Origin: Nereocystis luetkeana
Lineage: Eukaryota > Sar > Phaeophyceae > Laminariales > Laminariaceae
DNA: 64,000 nt
Assembly (NCBI GenBank): GCA_031213475.1
Contig: JARUPZ010000035.1
Location: 219,501-283,500 of the forward strand
Direction: 5' to 3'
Part shown: positions 35,499 to 47,319 of the stretch, piece after piece
Layout of the letters: every line of letters begins with the position of its first letter
Numbering within the stretch: the first letter of the stretch is position 1
Translations under genes and position numbers: made by a program
Notes under the pieces: generated by a model
Seen by the model: the letters and a program-made list of their open reading frames with translations, nothing else
Told to the model about the DNA's origin: nothing
Database searches by the model: none

Positions 35499-36845
35499 TG
35501 TGAAGAAGGGGTGCAGAGATATATAAGCTGGTAAGGAGCACAGGGATGTCGGTGCACAGTAGAGCACGCAGCTTGTAGTTCACGAACTTCTTATTATTGC
35601 TCCTCCAGTGAGTCGAGAGAAACGGGGAGAACTCGAGTGGGCGGTAGTGGGCTTCGCCAGGAACACAGCTCAGTCTGGACGTTGACCGAAACTAACCTGG
35701 TATGCCGATACGAGAGTAATCCCATACAGAAGGTTCCTAAAGCGCTACGTATCGTACGTGTAGCCATCATACAAGATTCGCATACGGATATGCTCCCAAA
35801 ACGCTATGCAGATCCTTATAAGATCCGCGAACGAGTCTGTTTCCAAAACGCTACGCGCAAACGTATAAGATTCGCCAACGGGTACGTACGTTCCTATACG
35901 ATAGATATGATACTCCATCACATTAGCCCACCCTGAATAGTCGTAGATGCAGATCACACGACGATCAAAGATGATGACGTAATGACCTAATCATCCCAAA
36001 ATCGGGGAGAGAGATCGAAGATGCGGCTATTCAACACAGAAATGAGGTGATAGATCTACCCCACACCTCTAAGTGAGGCTTCGACGCCCCTCATTCTAGA
36101 AAAACCGTAATACGACTATCCGGATATCATCGTCAGAAATCGACTTTGTCAGGAGGGCGATCGCACCGGCGCAAACGGAAAGAGAGCGGGGCTACGAGCA
36201 GAAAACTGCGGTTCGTTGAGGCTACTGCTGTGACGAGGCTAGAAAGCTGCTGCGGGTGCAGCACGAAAATAGTACATACATGTATGTAAAAAAAAATTGA
36301 CTGGGAACTCGAAAATAAAAAACCTCTCATGATGATGCTCAAAGGATAACAGGTGTCGGGGAAGATAAAAGAAGCCTGTCTGAAGCAGGTGCGTCTAGCT
36401 CAGCGGTGACCAGTCTTGCTGACGTCGCCAAATGTGAAGAAGGGGTGCAGAGATATATAGCTGGTAAGGGGGACAGGGATGTCGGTGCTGAGTAGAGCAC
36501 GCGGCTTGTAGTTCACGAACTTCTTATTATAGCTCCTCCAGTGAGTTGAGAGAAAGGGGGAGAGCTGGAGCGAGCGGTAGTGGGCTTCGCCAGGAACACA
36601 GATCAGCCCGGACGTTGACCAAAACTACCTTGGTATGCCGACACGAGTATTCCCATACAGAAGACTCCTAAAGCGCTACGTGTGTGTAGCCATACAAGAT
36701 TCGCATTCGGGTATGTTCCCAAAACGCTACGCGGATCCGTATAAGATTCGCAAACGGGTATGTTTCCAAAACGCTACGCGCAACCGTATAAGATTCGCCA
36801 ACGGGTATGCACGTTCCGATACGATAGATATGCGACTCCATCACA
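35499..36845 (+). mobile_element. TRIM-like miniature LTR element
   Basis: Two direct repeats, 35499-35922 (424 bp) and 36433-36845 (413 bp), both start TGTGAAGAAGG and end CTCCATCACA, the TG...CA ends of LTRs. GTTA precedes the first and follows the second, giving a 4-bp target duplication. The internal part is only about 510 bp and non-coding. No clear primer-binding site or polypurine tract was seen, so the LTR interpretation rests on ends and target duplication. The LTRs differ by several indels and substitutions (about 10% by eye), so this is not a very recent insertion. Confidence 0.72.
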
Positions 36846-37107
36846 GTTACACTGACATAATATTAACTACCTACTGCAGTATCAATACCAGTGAGTAGTA
36901 TTATACTGTGCATACCGTTGATTGTGTTTTACTATTCCACCCCAACATCTAGAGTTACTGGAGCCTGTCCTGTGACCACGGACTGCAACAAGCAAGAAAC
37001 AAAACAGCTGAAACTGTTCATAGCTCCATACAAGCAGTAGTTTCGTATATATTAATATTAATAGTAGTATAGTACATACCAGGTACCTGGTACCTGGTAG
37101 GTATTAA

Positions 37108-37440
37108 GCAGGGCGTTCCTCGGGATTAACCCCGCGGGCAGTGGAATCGCGATAAACCAGCCTTCATAACAGAGTTACGAATTTGAATAGGGAAGAAGTA
37201 ATGATATATATAAAAAAGAAAAATACAAGATCACGTCGAATCGAACGACGATGTTTATTAAGAACCGCGGTATGGCCACGGGCGTTTTACCACGAGACTG
37301 GTTCCTACCATGTACTTCGTAAAAAATAAAAAATAAAAACGTAATTCCTCAGTCGTTCGTGCGTTACTCTGTAATCATCGTTGATTTACCGCGATTCCAC
37401 GACCGGCCGCGGGATTAATCCCGATGAATGCCCTCCCTGG
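37108..37440. mobile_element. MITE with about 55-bp inverted ends (family F)
   Basis: Left end 'agggcgttcctcgggatta' with 'gtggaatcgcgataaacca' is complementary to the right end 'tgatttaccgcgattccac' with 'taatcccgatgaatgccct'. The interior holds a tRNA-like patch on minus (T-arm CGTCGTTCGATTCGACG, anticodon-stem-like CCGTG/CGCGG) without a matching acceptor stem, so no tRNA is called. Confidence 0.65.
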
Positions 37441-38700
37441 TATCAATTACCAGGTACAGGTATCGGGTCCGTATCAAAGAAGAGTAGAAAATAAATAAAT
37501 GTAGATGACTATGATAGGTGTGTATCACCTCGTTATACCTGTACTCGTATATACATAATAAGTCGAATGAGTTATACGGAAGCAAGGCTTCGAAGCCAAC
37601 GAGTCGAACATGATGAGTGATACCAGGGTAACAGGTACCAGATGATAGATATTGCAGAGTCGTACCGTAGGGGTCCCTCTATCCTATATATAGTACCGAT
37701 TGCACGCTATCTAAAAAGCTAGTACTCGTAGCGCCTGTGGGATCGCTTGGCACAGAATCTGATGTGTGGCAGTGTGCGGAGTGGTGGTATTAGTTCGTTG
37801 GGCTACTACTACTGGTGAAAGGTGGATTAACCAATCGACCCAGTCTAAGCTTCACAACACTCTCTTCCCCTATCCCCCCCTTCAGAACAACGGGGTCCTT
37901 GGTCTTCGTATGGAGACGTACGTGTGTGCCTGTTAATAGTCCACACACTTCTCAACAATCTCTGGGGACCCAGGTCCACACTTTCCAACAATTTCTGGGG
38001 ACCCAGGAAGAGTGGTCTTATCAGGTTCTTGTCATCATGAGGAAATTCACTTTTCTCTCTAAAGCGTTTTCATGGTGAGCGTGAGATTTGAACTCACTAC
38101 CCAACGACCCATGTCCTGCCGATAGACGCCATATGTTAAGGTCATATTAATAGTCCGTTGGGCTACTACGGGTAAAAGGTTAACCGATCTCCTACGTAGT
38201 ACACAATCCAAGCGTTCTAGCAAGTAAGTGCCTGTTCCCTCTCACCAGGTATATATAGTGCCGCTACTTACTGTTGGCTGGCGCTTACCGGCACTATATT
38301 CATGTATTGAACCATCACTGCAGCATGCTGTAGCTGCAATCACAAAGACCGAGCCAACGGACAAAACGCAACTCGCAGTTTGGTATTATTGTATGCATAC
38401 ACTTCGAGTTTTTTCAGTGCCTGGCTGTATGTATACATTGTGTATGAACATAAGTATCATGAAGCCGAACTGCAGAGAAATACCCCACAAATGCAAAACA
38501 AAGCATTCCTCCTGATATATACCAATACGTATAGTTACTATGCGTAACTGTGCATACCCATACGAATCAACCATACAGTAGTACAATCGGTTGGTAGTTG
38601 TTGTATGGTGTCGACGGGAGGAAATTAATAATCCACAGCGCGAGACCTACAACCATGAAGTCAGCAGCAGAGGAGTCTGGGGGCAGCTTCACTGCACACC
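37441..38700. other. Intergenic stretch
   Basis: No gene recognised. It contains TACCAGGTA-type words, TATTAATAG, and a short direct repeat 'caatctctggggacccagg' / 'caatttctggggacccagg' (37955 and 37989). The phrase 'gttgggctactac' appears twice (37798 and 38158) about 360 bp apart with similar surroundings. Confidence 0.5.
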
Positions 38701-39075
38701 CGGCTCGATGTGTGTGTTCTTCACCTTAAACCGTTCTACCCGTCGACATCCAGCACAACTATTACGGGGGGCCATAGTTAACAGGACCTATGGTATCCAT
38801 AAAAACCTACCAGGTATACGTTTAACCATTTTTACTTACAATACTTGGTCCTCTTAACTATGGCCCCCCGTAATAGTGTCCGTGCCGATTCCTCAATCCT
38901 AGAGATGCAAGCTCTGTGGCCACAAAGCTACGACACATACTATTGACACATTGTTATGCAGTACGTATGCAGAGTAGACAATGTATCGCCATCATGCCAT
39001 GGTACTGGATACGACAAGCACGTCGTATGCATTATTATATTTGAGAGAGAAAAATCCAACGGAACTAAAGAAAAC
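38700..39075 (+). repeat. Dispersed repeat family D, copy 5, with inserted MITE
   Basis: The family D text runs from 'ttcaccttaaaccgttcta' to 'cgacatccagcacaac', is interrupted by a family A MITE (38760-38875), and resumes at 'gtgtccgtgccgattcc'. It ends in purine-rich sequence. Confidence 0.7.
38760..38875. mobile_element. MITE family A, copy 3
   Basis: TATTACGGGGGGCCATAGTT to its complement, inserted within a family D repeat. TACCAGGTA lies within its centre, which is longer than in other copies by about 7 bases. Confidence 0.83.
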
Positions 39076-39101
39076 TAATCGGAAAAAACACCCAGCTCGA
39101 A

Positions 39102-39207
39102 GGATGGACTCAGATTACTACCAACTCGAGAAACAAAGTTATATCTCTGCGTTGCAGTCGGCAACGTTCCCAAATCTCTACGTCGGTTACATGTCACGGT
39201 TCAAGTA
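39102..39207 (+). other. Possible first coding exon (unrecognised)
   Basis: An ATG opens a short frame, MDSDYYQLEKQSYIS..., ending at a good donor (AA|GTAAGA at about 39207). A later frame at 39560-39766 (NPNGYYITGQSGMPVQQYDG...) looks less random than its surroundings and might be a downstream exon. I could not join them in a unique way, and no family is recognised. It may be chance. Confidence 0.2.
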
Positions 39208-40129
39208 AGACCAGCAGCCTACAAGTCTGTACTAAACCCGTGGATACGCCAGAAAAGGTTATCCCAGACGTAACACAGTTGTCGTCGTTGTCGCCGCTGC
39301 TGCTGTTATTGATGCGGTTGCCTCGTTTCGTCTGTGATAATATACACATTGTTATTGCCCTCGATGAAATGCATTTAAGCGCTGCTCCCGGTTTGCTTTT
39401 TTTGTGAAGTCGCAGTTGGAGGTGGTGAGAGTGTCGAGTGGGACCCGTCGGCACCGGCATAGACGGCACTCCAGCAGGCGGGGTTTGGCTCAGACTGAAC
39501 GTCTGCTTTTTTCCTTGGAAACCCAAGAAAAAGAGGTTCGCGCTTCGCGCTCGCGCGCCTCAATATCAAATCCGAACGGTTACTACATTACGGGACAGAG
39601 TGGTATGCCAGTACAGCAGTATGATGGCAGGCCGGGAGCAGGACGCCCCACCCCCCAACAGCCACCAATAGGTTGTGGCTTGCCTGGTCCATACGGCGGT
39701 AGTGTCTACGGGAAACCACGTCTGCCGATATCCTGTATATCGCAGAACTTTTCCCCTCGCCTCTAAGAGCCCAGGGCTCACGGCTCCGGTTCCGAGCGAC
39801 GATGGAAGCCGGAAGTCTACCCGTTCCTACATACGGAAAGACACACTCCTTTTACGAAGCATGCTATCATATCGTCATGTAGAGTCCAGGCGGTGGTGGG
39901 TCAGTAGGTACAGCTTGCAAGAAATAAAATTTACTTATTTTCTGAAATCGGGGAGACGAAATAAACGACGGTAAAAAAGTGATCGACACACGAATAGACA
40001 GAACATGTCTGTACCACACAGAGGATCGCGATACAAAAGCGATTTAGGATTTCCCGAACAAGCAGCTACAAAGTAATCGACATGCGAACGAATAGACAAA
40101 AGATGTTGTCTGCACCACACAGAGGATCG

Positions 40130-42490
40130 CAAAATGAAAGAGAATGAAACTTTTTCGTGTTTGCTAGTAGTGATGCACCAGACTCTTTCACAGCCTGCTG
40201 TTTGTGAGGTGCAGATTATGATATTTCACTTAGTAATAACATACAGCAGCACCAGCGGTGGTTGTTTCCGGCTCAACGGTTGTTTGCGCAATACTCTTAT
40301 GTTATGTATAGCTGCCGGTTGTTTGTGCCATGTGTGCAGTGGCCGGTTGTTTCAAACGTTTGTGCATCGCCCCCTTTGCTGATGATGATTGATGCCGCCC
40401 ACCGTAGCTTCTTCGGCAATAGGTCCGCTCCATGCGCCCCTTACTGCTGTAGTACGCCGCCTTTCAGGCTCGTTTTGCCGCTTCTGCGTGTCGACTAAAA
40501 ATTGAAGCAGAGCCCCTGCCATGAGTAGGTCAATACCACCTCTCCGTCCTTGCCTCGCACCGTCATGGTCTAAAACCCGTACGGTGGGACCTCTAACCAC
40601 AACATCCAGGCGCCTCTCCTACTGCATGCCGACTCTCGATCCCGACGCAGCCCATTCTATCGTTGAATCCATCATATATACTGTACGTATAGGTGCGGCA
40701 CTCACACGGCAGATATATACATACATACCGTCTCCACCAGGATGGCGCCTGCCTGGTTTCGGCGACCAGCCGTGTTGTGCCGTGCCCCTTGGCGCACTCC
40801 TCATGTTCTCGGCGGCATGACTTCATGTGTGTACATCATACATGGATGCACACATCTGTGTGCCGGATCTCACCCTTCGAGGCGAGGCTAGCCTTGCTCC
40901 CGCCGGGACGACCTCCCCTCTGCCCACAAGCTATCAATGCTGTAGCTACAGGAAACGCAAGCATTACGATGAGGATGGCCCAATACAGACAGCCTCATCG
41001 ACGTTAGCTACTGCGACTGTGGTGAGCACGCCCCTCCGCTCCCCCCTCCCCCCCCCCCCCCCCCTGCCCGCTCTCCCCCCCCTGCGAGGTTCTATGGTCT
41101 TACAACTACGGCCATGCATGACATGAGTACACCGCCCTCCACCCCCTCCTCCACCCCACCCCCCCTCTCCCTCAGTCCATCCCCCCCTCCTCCTCCTCAT
41201 CCCCCCGCCCCCCCCCCCACACTCCGCCGTAGCAACGGACGCTGCAGCGGTTGCTATCTCAACAAGTTACACTTTCGCTCTATAAACCCCCTCCGTGTCA
41301 TGTCAATTGTACAGGACGAGTACTGCTGTTGTAGAATCTGCCAACAAAAATGCGTGTGGAGGACTAAGACGGAGACACGCGAGTCTCCTAGGCTATTTAG
41401 TGGAAATCCCGTCGGGTGTGTATCCGTGACGCCCGGATGTTCTGACGCGAGGCTGATAACCAGGACCAATTTTGAGGTCTTGGCTCACTCTCTCGCACCA
41501 CCCTTCCTCTGTCCCCCATTTCAACATGTGTTACGTGGTGGGGCTTTGGCAAGGAGGTGGGGTTTTCCCCGAAGCAAGGAAGTCTGCCCGTGGGCCAGGT
41601 TGGCGACTTAAGCACCGGAATTTCGAAGAAAATCGGATGGGAGAATAGAGTAGGAATAAAACCGTCTGGAGGCGTTACTCTTCAAGAAAAAGCAGGTCCA
41701 GCCACACACACGTTAACCGGTCCATAAGGGCAAAATATCCCCACACAAGTCTCACTGTGTGCACGCTTCATGTATCCCAGGGTACGCAGACGTTTGAACT
41801 CGTACGTGGTATTCCATAGGGCTAGTTCTGGTTCTAACTGAAAGGTGAACTCAACACCATCCACCACAAGAATATTGCGACAAGAGTGTTGTCACAAGAT
41901 CGTTGCTGCAAGAGTCACCACGGACGGGCTTGTTGCTGCACGAGCGTCGCGACAGGGTTTTTCCCACACAACAGGGATATAGCACCACAAGGGGGGCTTA
42001 CGTCCGAAACAACGACGATGCGCAGCAATGCCAAACCTGACCCCCACTCTAGGGGGCAACGATGATAAATATTCCAAGGGAAGAGCAGAGGCGGTCTCCT
42101 TATTCTGCATACAAGCGGTAGAAGTGTGAGAGTCCAAGGCATGCCTCAACCGGAAACACAGCCTTAGGCCCACTGTACTCACAAAGGACCATCGTAGCAT
42201 CCCCCCCAGCTGGTTGGCCGAAGGAAAGCCAGCCACGTGATACTATAGACGGTAGACGCAGTATTGCTTTTGTTTACATTAACCAAGACTGAGAGGAGAG
42301 AACCCGGCCACATGTTTTACATATTTTAGGAAAACCCCTCCCAGCTCGCCAGTTGCTTCGTACTAATGCAATAGACGGAACGCTATCCTTCAAGGGGAAT
42401 ATTCCTGGTTGTTTGCCACGTGAGTCCTACCCTGTTTGCCGCGTCTGAAAGCGCCAGCCTCGCCCTCTTACTAAGGTACATCAACTCACA
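40130..42490. other. Intergenic stretch with C-rich tracts
   Basis: No gene recognised. Poly-C tracts at 41047-41083 and a C/T-rich block to 41225 create long but low-complexity frames. A minus-strand frame from about 42240 to 41680, interrupted by a stop, includes TTYEFKRLRTLGYMKR, but I cannot assign it. Confidence 0.4.
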
Positions 42491-42498
42491 GCGTGGAA

Positions 42499-42636
42499 CT
42501 CTCAACAATTGAATCCTTTTCATTTTTATTTTTTCAAATAAAGTCAAATAAATGTCCGACCCAGCTGGGGCTCGAGCCTAGGACTCAAACACAAGCAGAA
42601 TTCGCGGTTAACCACTTGAACCACCGGGGCGACCGG
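42499..42636 (-). mobile_element. SINE, head only (copy S3)
   Basis: tRNA-like head with the B-box-like 'ggctcgagccta' complement and the first part of the body (tcaacaattgaatcc), truncated before the poly(A)-proximal body. Confidence 0.75.
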
Positions 42637-43288
42637 CCTGCACTATATATATGTCTATGGGGTACTCCTATGTGAGCATACACCTGGTGTATAGTAGGTA
42701 ATGAATTTATGCTTCGCTTCTCCTTGTTCTTATTAGCTACCAGGTACCAGGTATCCACATATTATTACGACCACCCTGTGGCTACGCTGCTCGACCGAAA
42801 AACTAGGAAAGCCTGGGAAAAAGGGGGCCATATTTTAGTTTTACAGGACGAATGGACGGGTGGACGCATGGTTGGCTGCTGGGGGCAACTCCCTGACAAC
42901 GGTAAATATTCCAAGGTGACAATGTTGGGGTCAGAAGTGGATCATTACATTGTCCTATTAATAGTGATACTACCTACCAGGTATGTAGGGTGGTATTGGC
43001 TACAATCTAGGGCGGGGGCACTGGCACGGCACATGAAAATAGCTATTTTTTACTGATGAGCCTGTCAGCATAATTGATAGTACGTATGTCCAAGAAACAC
43101 GCCACGTTACAGTACGGAAACTCTTTCAACTGCGTTTCGGAAGGAGAGAGGAGAGAAAAGGAAGAGCGTATAAGAGCAATCTTCTGGTGTATTTTTGGTA
43201 CCTGGTTTACTGGTAACAGCCTATAATACCCTGTGCCCAAAGGGTAGAAGCGATGGAGTAACATGTAATGTGAGAGGGTTGTATATAG

Positions 43289-43636
43289 CCGGTCGCCCCG
43301 GTGGTTCAAGTGGTTACTTAACCTCGAATTCTACTTGTTTGAGTCCTGGGTTCGAGCCCCAGGTGGGTCGGACTTTGACTTTATTTGCAAAAATAAAAAA
43401 GGATTCAATTGTTGAGAGCGCCTTGCAGCGTGGGTAGGCACAATTCAATTCGATGCGAGTCGACGAGGGAAGAAAAGGCTGAAATCTTCTCGCGATAAAA
43501 ATGAAGGCACGTACCGTAGCGGGAAGGGGGGAGAAGAGCCTACTATGTGACCCCGGGTCTGAGTTACGAGTTGGAAGGAGAGAGAGAAGAAGATGTGCGA
43601 AGATAATTAATGGGATGAGAAAAAAAAAAAAAAAAA
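43289..43636 (+). mobile_element. tRNA-derived SINE, full length (copy S2)
   Basis: Head 'ggtcgccccggtggttcaag' with the B-box-like 'gggttcgagccccag', then the body, then a 17-base A-run at 43620-43636. About 95% like S1 by eye, same length (348 bp). Confidence 0.87.
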
Positions 43637-43914
43637 TGGTGCGCCTGCGCTAACTACAATCGAACGAAGATCGCCACATCATCGCACATAGTACATACGT
43701 TTTTGCTTATTATTCTCTTCTTCGCCATGTTCTGTGTTGATGGCCGCAACCGCCTCCTGCCAATATTGAGCCCCTTTTAAAAATTTGTGAAGAGAAATTA
43801 AGCGAAAACTCGACCACCAGTGTACTGATGAAATCAAGCATTTCCTGGAATGTTAATGCAGTCAGTATAGTATCTACTGATTAAAGCTAACAGTGCCCGG
43901 CCCACATGTACTAT

Positions 43915-44290
43915 CTCAAGTGTGTTCTTCACATTCAATCATTTTCTCTACCCGCCGACATCCGGCACACCCAGTGCCGATGCCAATTATTCATTCCGGA
44001 GAGATACAAGCTCTGTCGTCACGAAACCACGGCACAGAGATACTACGTTGCAATGCAGTACGCAGAGTTGACAATGAATCGCCATGTTCATCGTGGATGC
44101 GGCTGGCACAACATACACATGCTATTACGGGGGGCCATAGTTAACAGGACCAAATGTTGTTAGTAAAAATGATTAAACATATAGGTTTTTATGTATACCA
44201 TAGGTCCTGTTAACTATGGTCCCCCGTAATAGCAATCTAGATGCATTGAAAAGTATAGAAAAACGAGAAAAACGAAAGAAACGATACATA
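43915..44290 (+). repeat. Dispersed repeat family D, copy 6, with inserted MITE
   Basis: 'tgttcttcacattcaatca', 'cgacatccggcacaccc' and 'acagagatactacgttgca' match. A family A MITE (44123-44231) interrupts it before the A-rich end. Confidence 0.7.
44123..44231. mobile_element. MITE family A, copy 4
   Basis: TATTACGGGGGGCCATAGTT with its complement at the right end and the centre in the opposite orientation to copy 3 ('gattaaacatataggtttt'). Flanking bases GC...GC are symmetrical. Confidence 0.85.
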
Positions 44291-44430
44291 TAAACGTTTG
44301 CCGCTGTTGCTGTAGCACTAGCTGTTGTAGCTGTAGCTGTAGCTGTAGCTGTTGCAAACTACGTGTGGTGTATGGTTCTTGGCAAAATGATATACTTAGA
44401 CTGCTGATGCTGAGGTTACGCACACACTAC

Positions 44431-44539
44431 TATTACGGGGGACCATAGTTAACAGGACCTATGGTACACATAAAAACCTGTATGTTTAACAATTTTTACG
44501 AACAATATTTGGTCCTGTTAACTATGGCCCCCCGTAATA
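44431..44539. mobile_element. MITE family A, copy 5
   Basis: TATTACGGGGGACCATAGTT to CCCCGTAATA, about 200 bp after copy 4. A partial family D repeat follows at 44575-44640. Confidence 0.85.
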
Positions 44540-44739
44540 TTACTGCAGACCAACTCATCATCACCATCACCTTTCTGTTTTTCTACCCGTCGACATCCAG
44601 CACACCCAGTATCCGTGCCGATTCTTCATCTTAGGAGATACTCCGTACAATATTTGCAAAAGTCATCAGAGTACCAGTATCAGTCCTCGAGACTTAAGCA
44701 GTGACTTGAAAGTCCGAGTTATTTTTGAGTGCTCAGCCC

Positions 44740-45270
44740 TCAGGGTATTTGGGGGGTTGAAATGAATGAATCCCACCAGTCCACAGGGTACCTGGGGGGC
44801 TGAAAGGACTGAGTCCCACCGGTTGTCAAGATCAGAGATCGGAACACTTTGTATCCCTGGAAATGTTTGCTTATCTAGTCGGTACTTGTTGGTACTCACG
44901 TGTGTTCTTTGCTCAGAGATATAAGAAGAGCAGAATCATAATACAGTCCACAGCGTATCTGGGGGTTGGAATGACCGAGTCCCACCAGTCCACAGGGTAC
45001 CTGGGGGCTAAAAGGCCTGAGCCCCTCCAGCCCTCAGGGTACTTACGGACTACTACAAGGACTGACTCCCACCAGTCCACAGGGTACCTGGGGCTGAAAT
45101 GACTGAATCCCGCCAGTCCACTGGGTACCTGGGGGCTGATTTTGTCGAGTCCCACCAGTCCATAGAGTATCTGCGCGGGGCGGAAAAGACTGAGTTCCGC
45201 CAGTCCGCAAGGTACCTGGGAGCTCAAATGACTGAGTCCCGCCGATCCCGAGGTACTTACCATAAAGGTT
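44740..45270. repeat. Minisatellite, unit about 45 bp, block 1
   Basis: Units read 'gagtcccaccagtccacagg' then 'gtacctgggggctgaaagg' with 'act', repeated about ten times with variation. On the minus strand the array keeps a 136-codon open frame (44913-45323) of repeating YPVDWWDSVL-like units. Confidence 0.85.
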
Positions 45271-45539
45271 ACAGAACTGAGTATCAACTGCGATATCATA
45301 CCTGGTAGGTATAACTCACACACACCATGATCGTACTATGAATTTGAATACAGAACAAGCCCGCTCGGCGAGCGTGTCTGACGTATCACGCAGTTTGCAA
45401 GGTTGAGTTTCAACCACATAATCAGCCGTACTCACAGCTGACGCATTTGCAGCAAATTCAAAGGTCGCCAGAGTACCAGTAGCACCAACTACTCAGGACT
45501 CAAAGGATGACTCGCCAGTCCGAGTCCTTTTCGATGACT

Positions 45540-45965
45540 CAGTCCTAATGGTACCTGAGGGGCTGAAAGGACTGAGTCCCACCAGTCCACAGGGTACCTG
45601 GATGCTGAAAGGACTGAGTCCCACCAGTCCACAGGGTACCTGGGGGCTGCATTGACTGAGTCCCACCAGCACCAGTCCAGGGGTACTTGTTGGAGGCTAA
45701 AAAGACTGAAGGCCTCCAGTCCACAGGATACCCGGGGGCTGAAAGAACCAAGTTCCACCAGTCCACACAGGGTACCTGGGGGCTAAAAGGACTGAGCCCC
45801 TCCAGTCCACAGGGTACCTGGGGGCTCAATGGGCCCCACCAGTCCACACCTGGAGGCTAAAAGGGCTGAGTCCCACCAGTTCACAGGGTACCTGGCGACT
45901 GAAAGGGATGATTCCAACCAGTCCACAGGATACCTGGGGGGCTGAAAAGACAGGTGCCTAGAGGG
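45540..45965. repeat. Minisatellite, unit about 45 bp, block 2
   Basis: The same unit as block 1, about nine copies, separated from it by about 270 bp that contains the 'gcaaggttgagtttcaac' dispersed word. Frames on minus read PVDWWDSVLSAPRY-like repeats but shift between blocks. Confidence 0.85.
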
Positions 45966-46269
45966 TTGGTACTCTGACGACCTTTGCAGTTTTGCGGTTG
46001 CAAAACCACGCCGTAGAGACACTACCTTATTACTTTGTTATCCTCCGGCGGATTGATAAAAAGAAAGGTTGAGCTCACCACACTTCCACGTTCAAAACAG
46101 AGACACTACCTGTACCGGTGCATTGTAATGCAGCAAAAGGAGATTAGGCAAATCAGTGCCATATAATCGTACAGGAGGACACGAAAGGCACCACATACAA
46201 ACGCTGGCATTCCAGATCACCTTGAGAAAAAGAAAAAAGAATGACGAAAAAAAATAGAAATAATCCTGA

Positions 46270-46610
46270 AAAAATAAAAACAAACTGATGTCGTGCCCCG
46301 GAGGAAATGCAGCAGACGGATCAAACCAGGCAACACAAGCAAAAAGCAACATGAACATACATAAGTAGAAGCAAAAAGCAACATGAACATACATAAGTAG
46401 AAACCACCGCCAGGCTGCTTTTGTCCACCGCGGTCCCCCTACGACCCTCTCGCCCCCCCCCCCCTCCCCCTCTCCCCATTCCCTTAGACCCCATCCATAA
46501 TAATACCCGTAAATCTGCCCCTTTTTCTCCTCGATTTCGTCTCATCCTTGCCCCGCGAACGAAAGAAAAATAACTGAAGAAAAGAAATAAAAAATGAAAA
46601 ATATATATTT
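46270..46610 (+). repeat. Dispersed repeat family E, copy 3, diverged
   Basis: 'tgtcgtgcccc', 'ctcgcccccc', 'cccattcccttagacc' and a purine-rich end resemble 34290-34620. An internal 24-base duplication (aacatgaacatacataagtag) occurs at 46347 and 46379. Confidence 0.4.
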
Positions 46611-46679
46611 ACTGCTGTCAAGAAACTGTACGTACATGAAAAAAATAAGAATGGAGTCAAGGACAGCATAACATAAAAC

Positions 46680-46722
46680 GAAAGGACAGGACAGGACAGG
46701 ACAGGACAGGACAGGACAGGAA
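46680..46722. repeat. AGGAC pentanucleotide run
   Basis: About eight or nine ACAGG/AGGAC units in a row. Simple microsatellite. Confidence 0.9.
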
Positions 46723-47319
46723 GCGTACCAGGTGATGCTGCGGTGTATCGGGTACTTGGTGATGCTGTTTTTTCACTCCTTCTTCATACTCGTATTATTA
46801 CTTCGTGATATGTTCCAGGTATTAAAATGTATTGATATGAAACCGTAAACTAGCACATGTTGTGCGCATTCATCAACCATATGTCTGTACAAGTGAGGTA
46901 AAAATTCCGTTGAAGGGGGTGAAAGTGTATAGGTCGTAAGTTAGAGGCTCAAGTTTCCGCGAAGAATAGGCAAAACCAGAGAGACAACCATTCATTGGTG
47001 AAAGACAGCAGCAGCGTTACGGAGAAAAGCCCACACGACACACGACACATAAAATCACCCATCCATGATGAACGTTACCATCGTCCTCTCTCTGTACTCG
47101 TATTAATTTAGTGTGCCATATTGCTGTCTCGAACTATTTAATAGTGAAATGCATACCTGGTACATATGTATGGTCACGTACGATATCGTATCATATGTAC
47201 CAGGTACGACAGAACAAGCAATTGTTGGCAGTTACATTACAGCACCATATATATGTACATACGTCACGTTGTTGTAGTCTTGGTCGTTGGTTCGTCGCAG
47301 GTCCGTATAGCGTCTACGC

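Noticed and set aside
37219-37320. tRNA gene (CAT anticodon-like loop)
   Set aside because: The T-arm and anticodon-arm look plausible but the acceptor stem and D-arm do not pair, and it lies within a MITE.
41114-41611. 165-codon Pro/Ser-rich frame
   Set aside because: Its first half is translated C-rich tract; the remainder has no recognisable motif and no exon signals that I trust.
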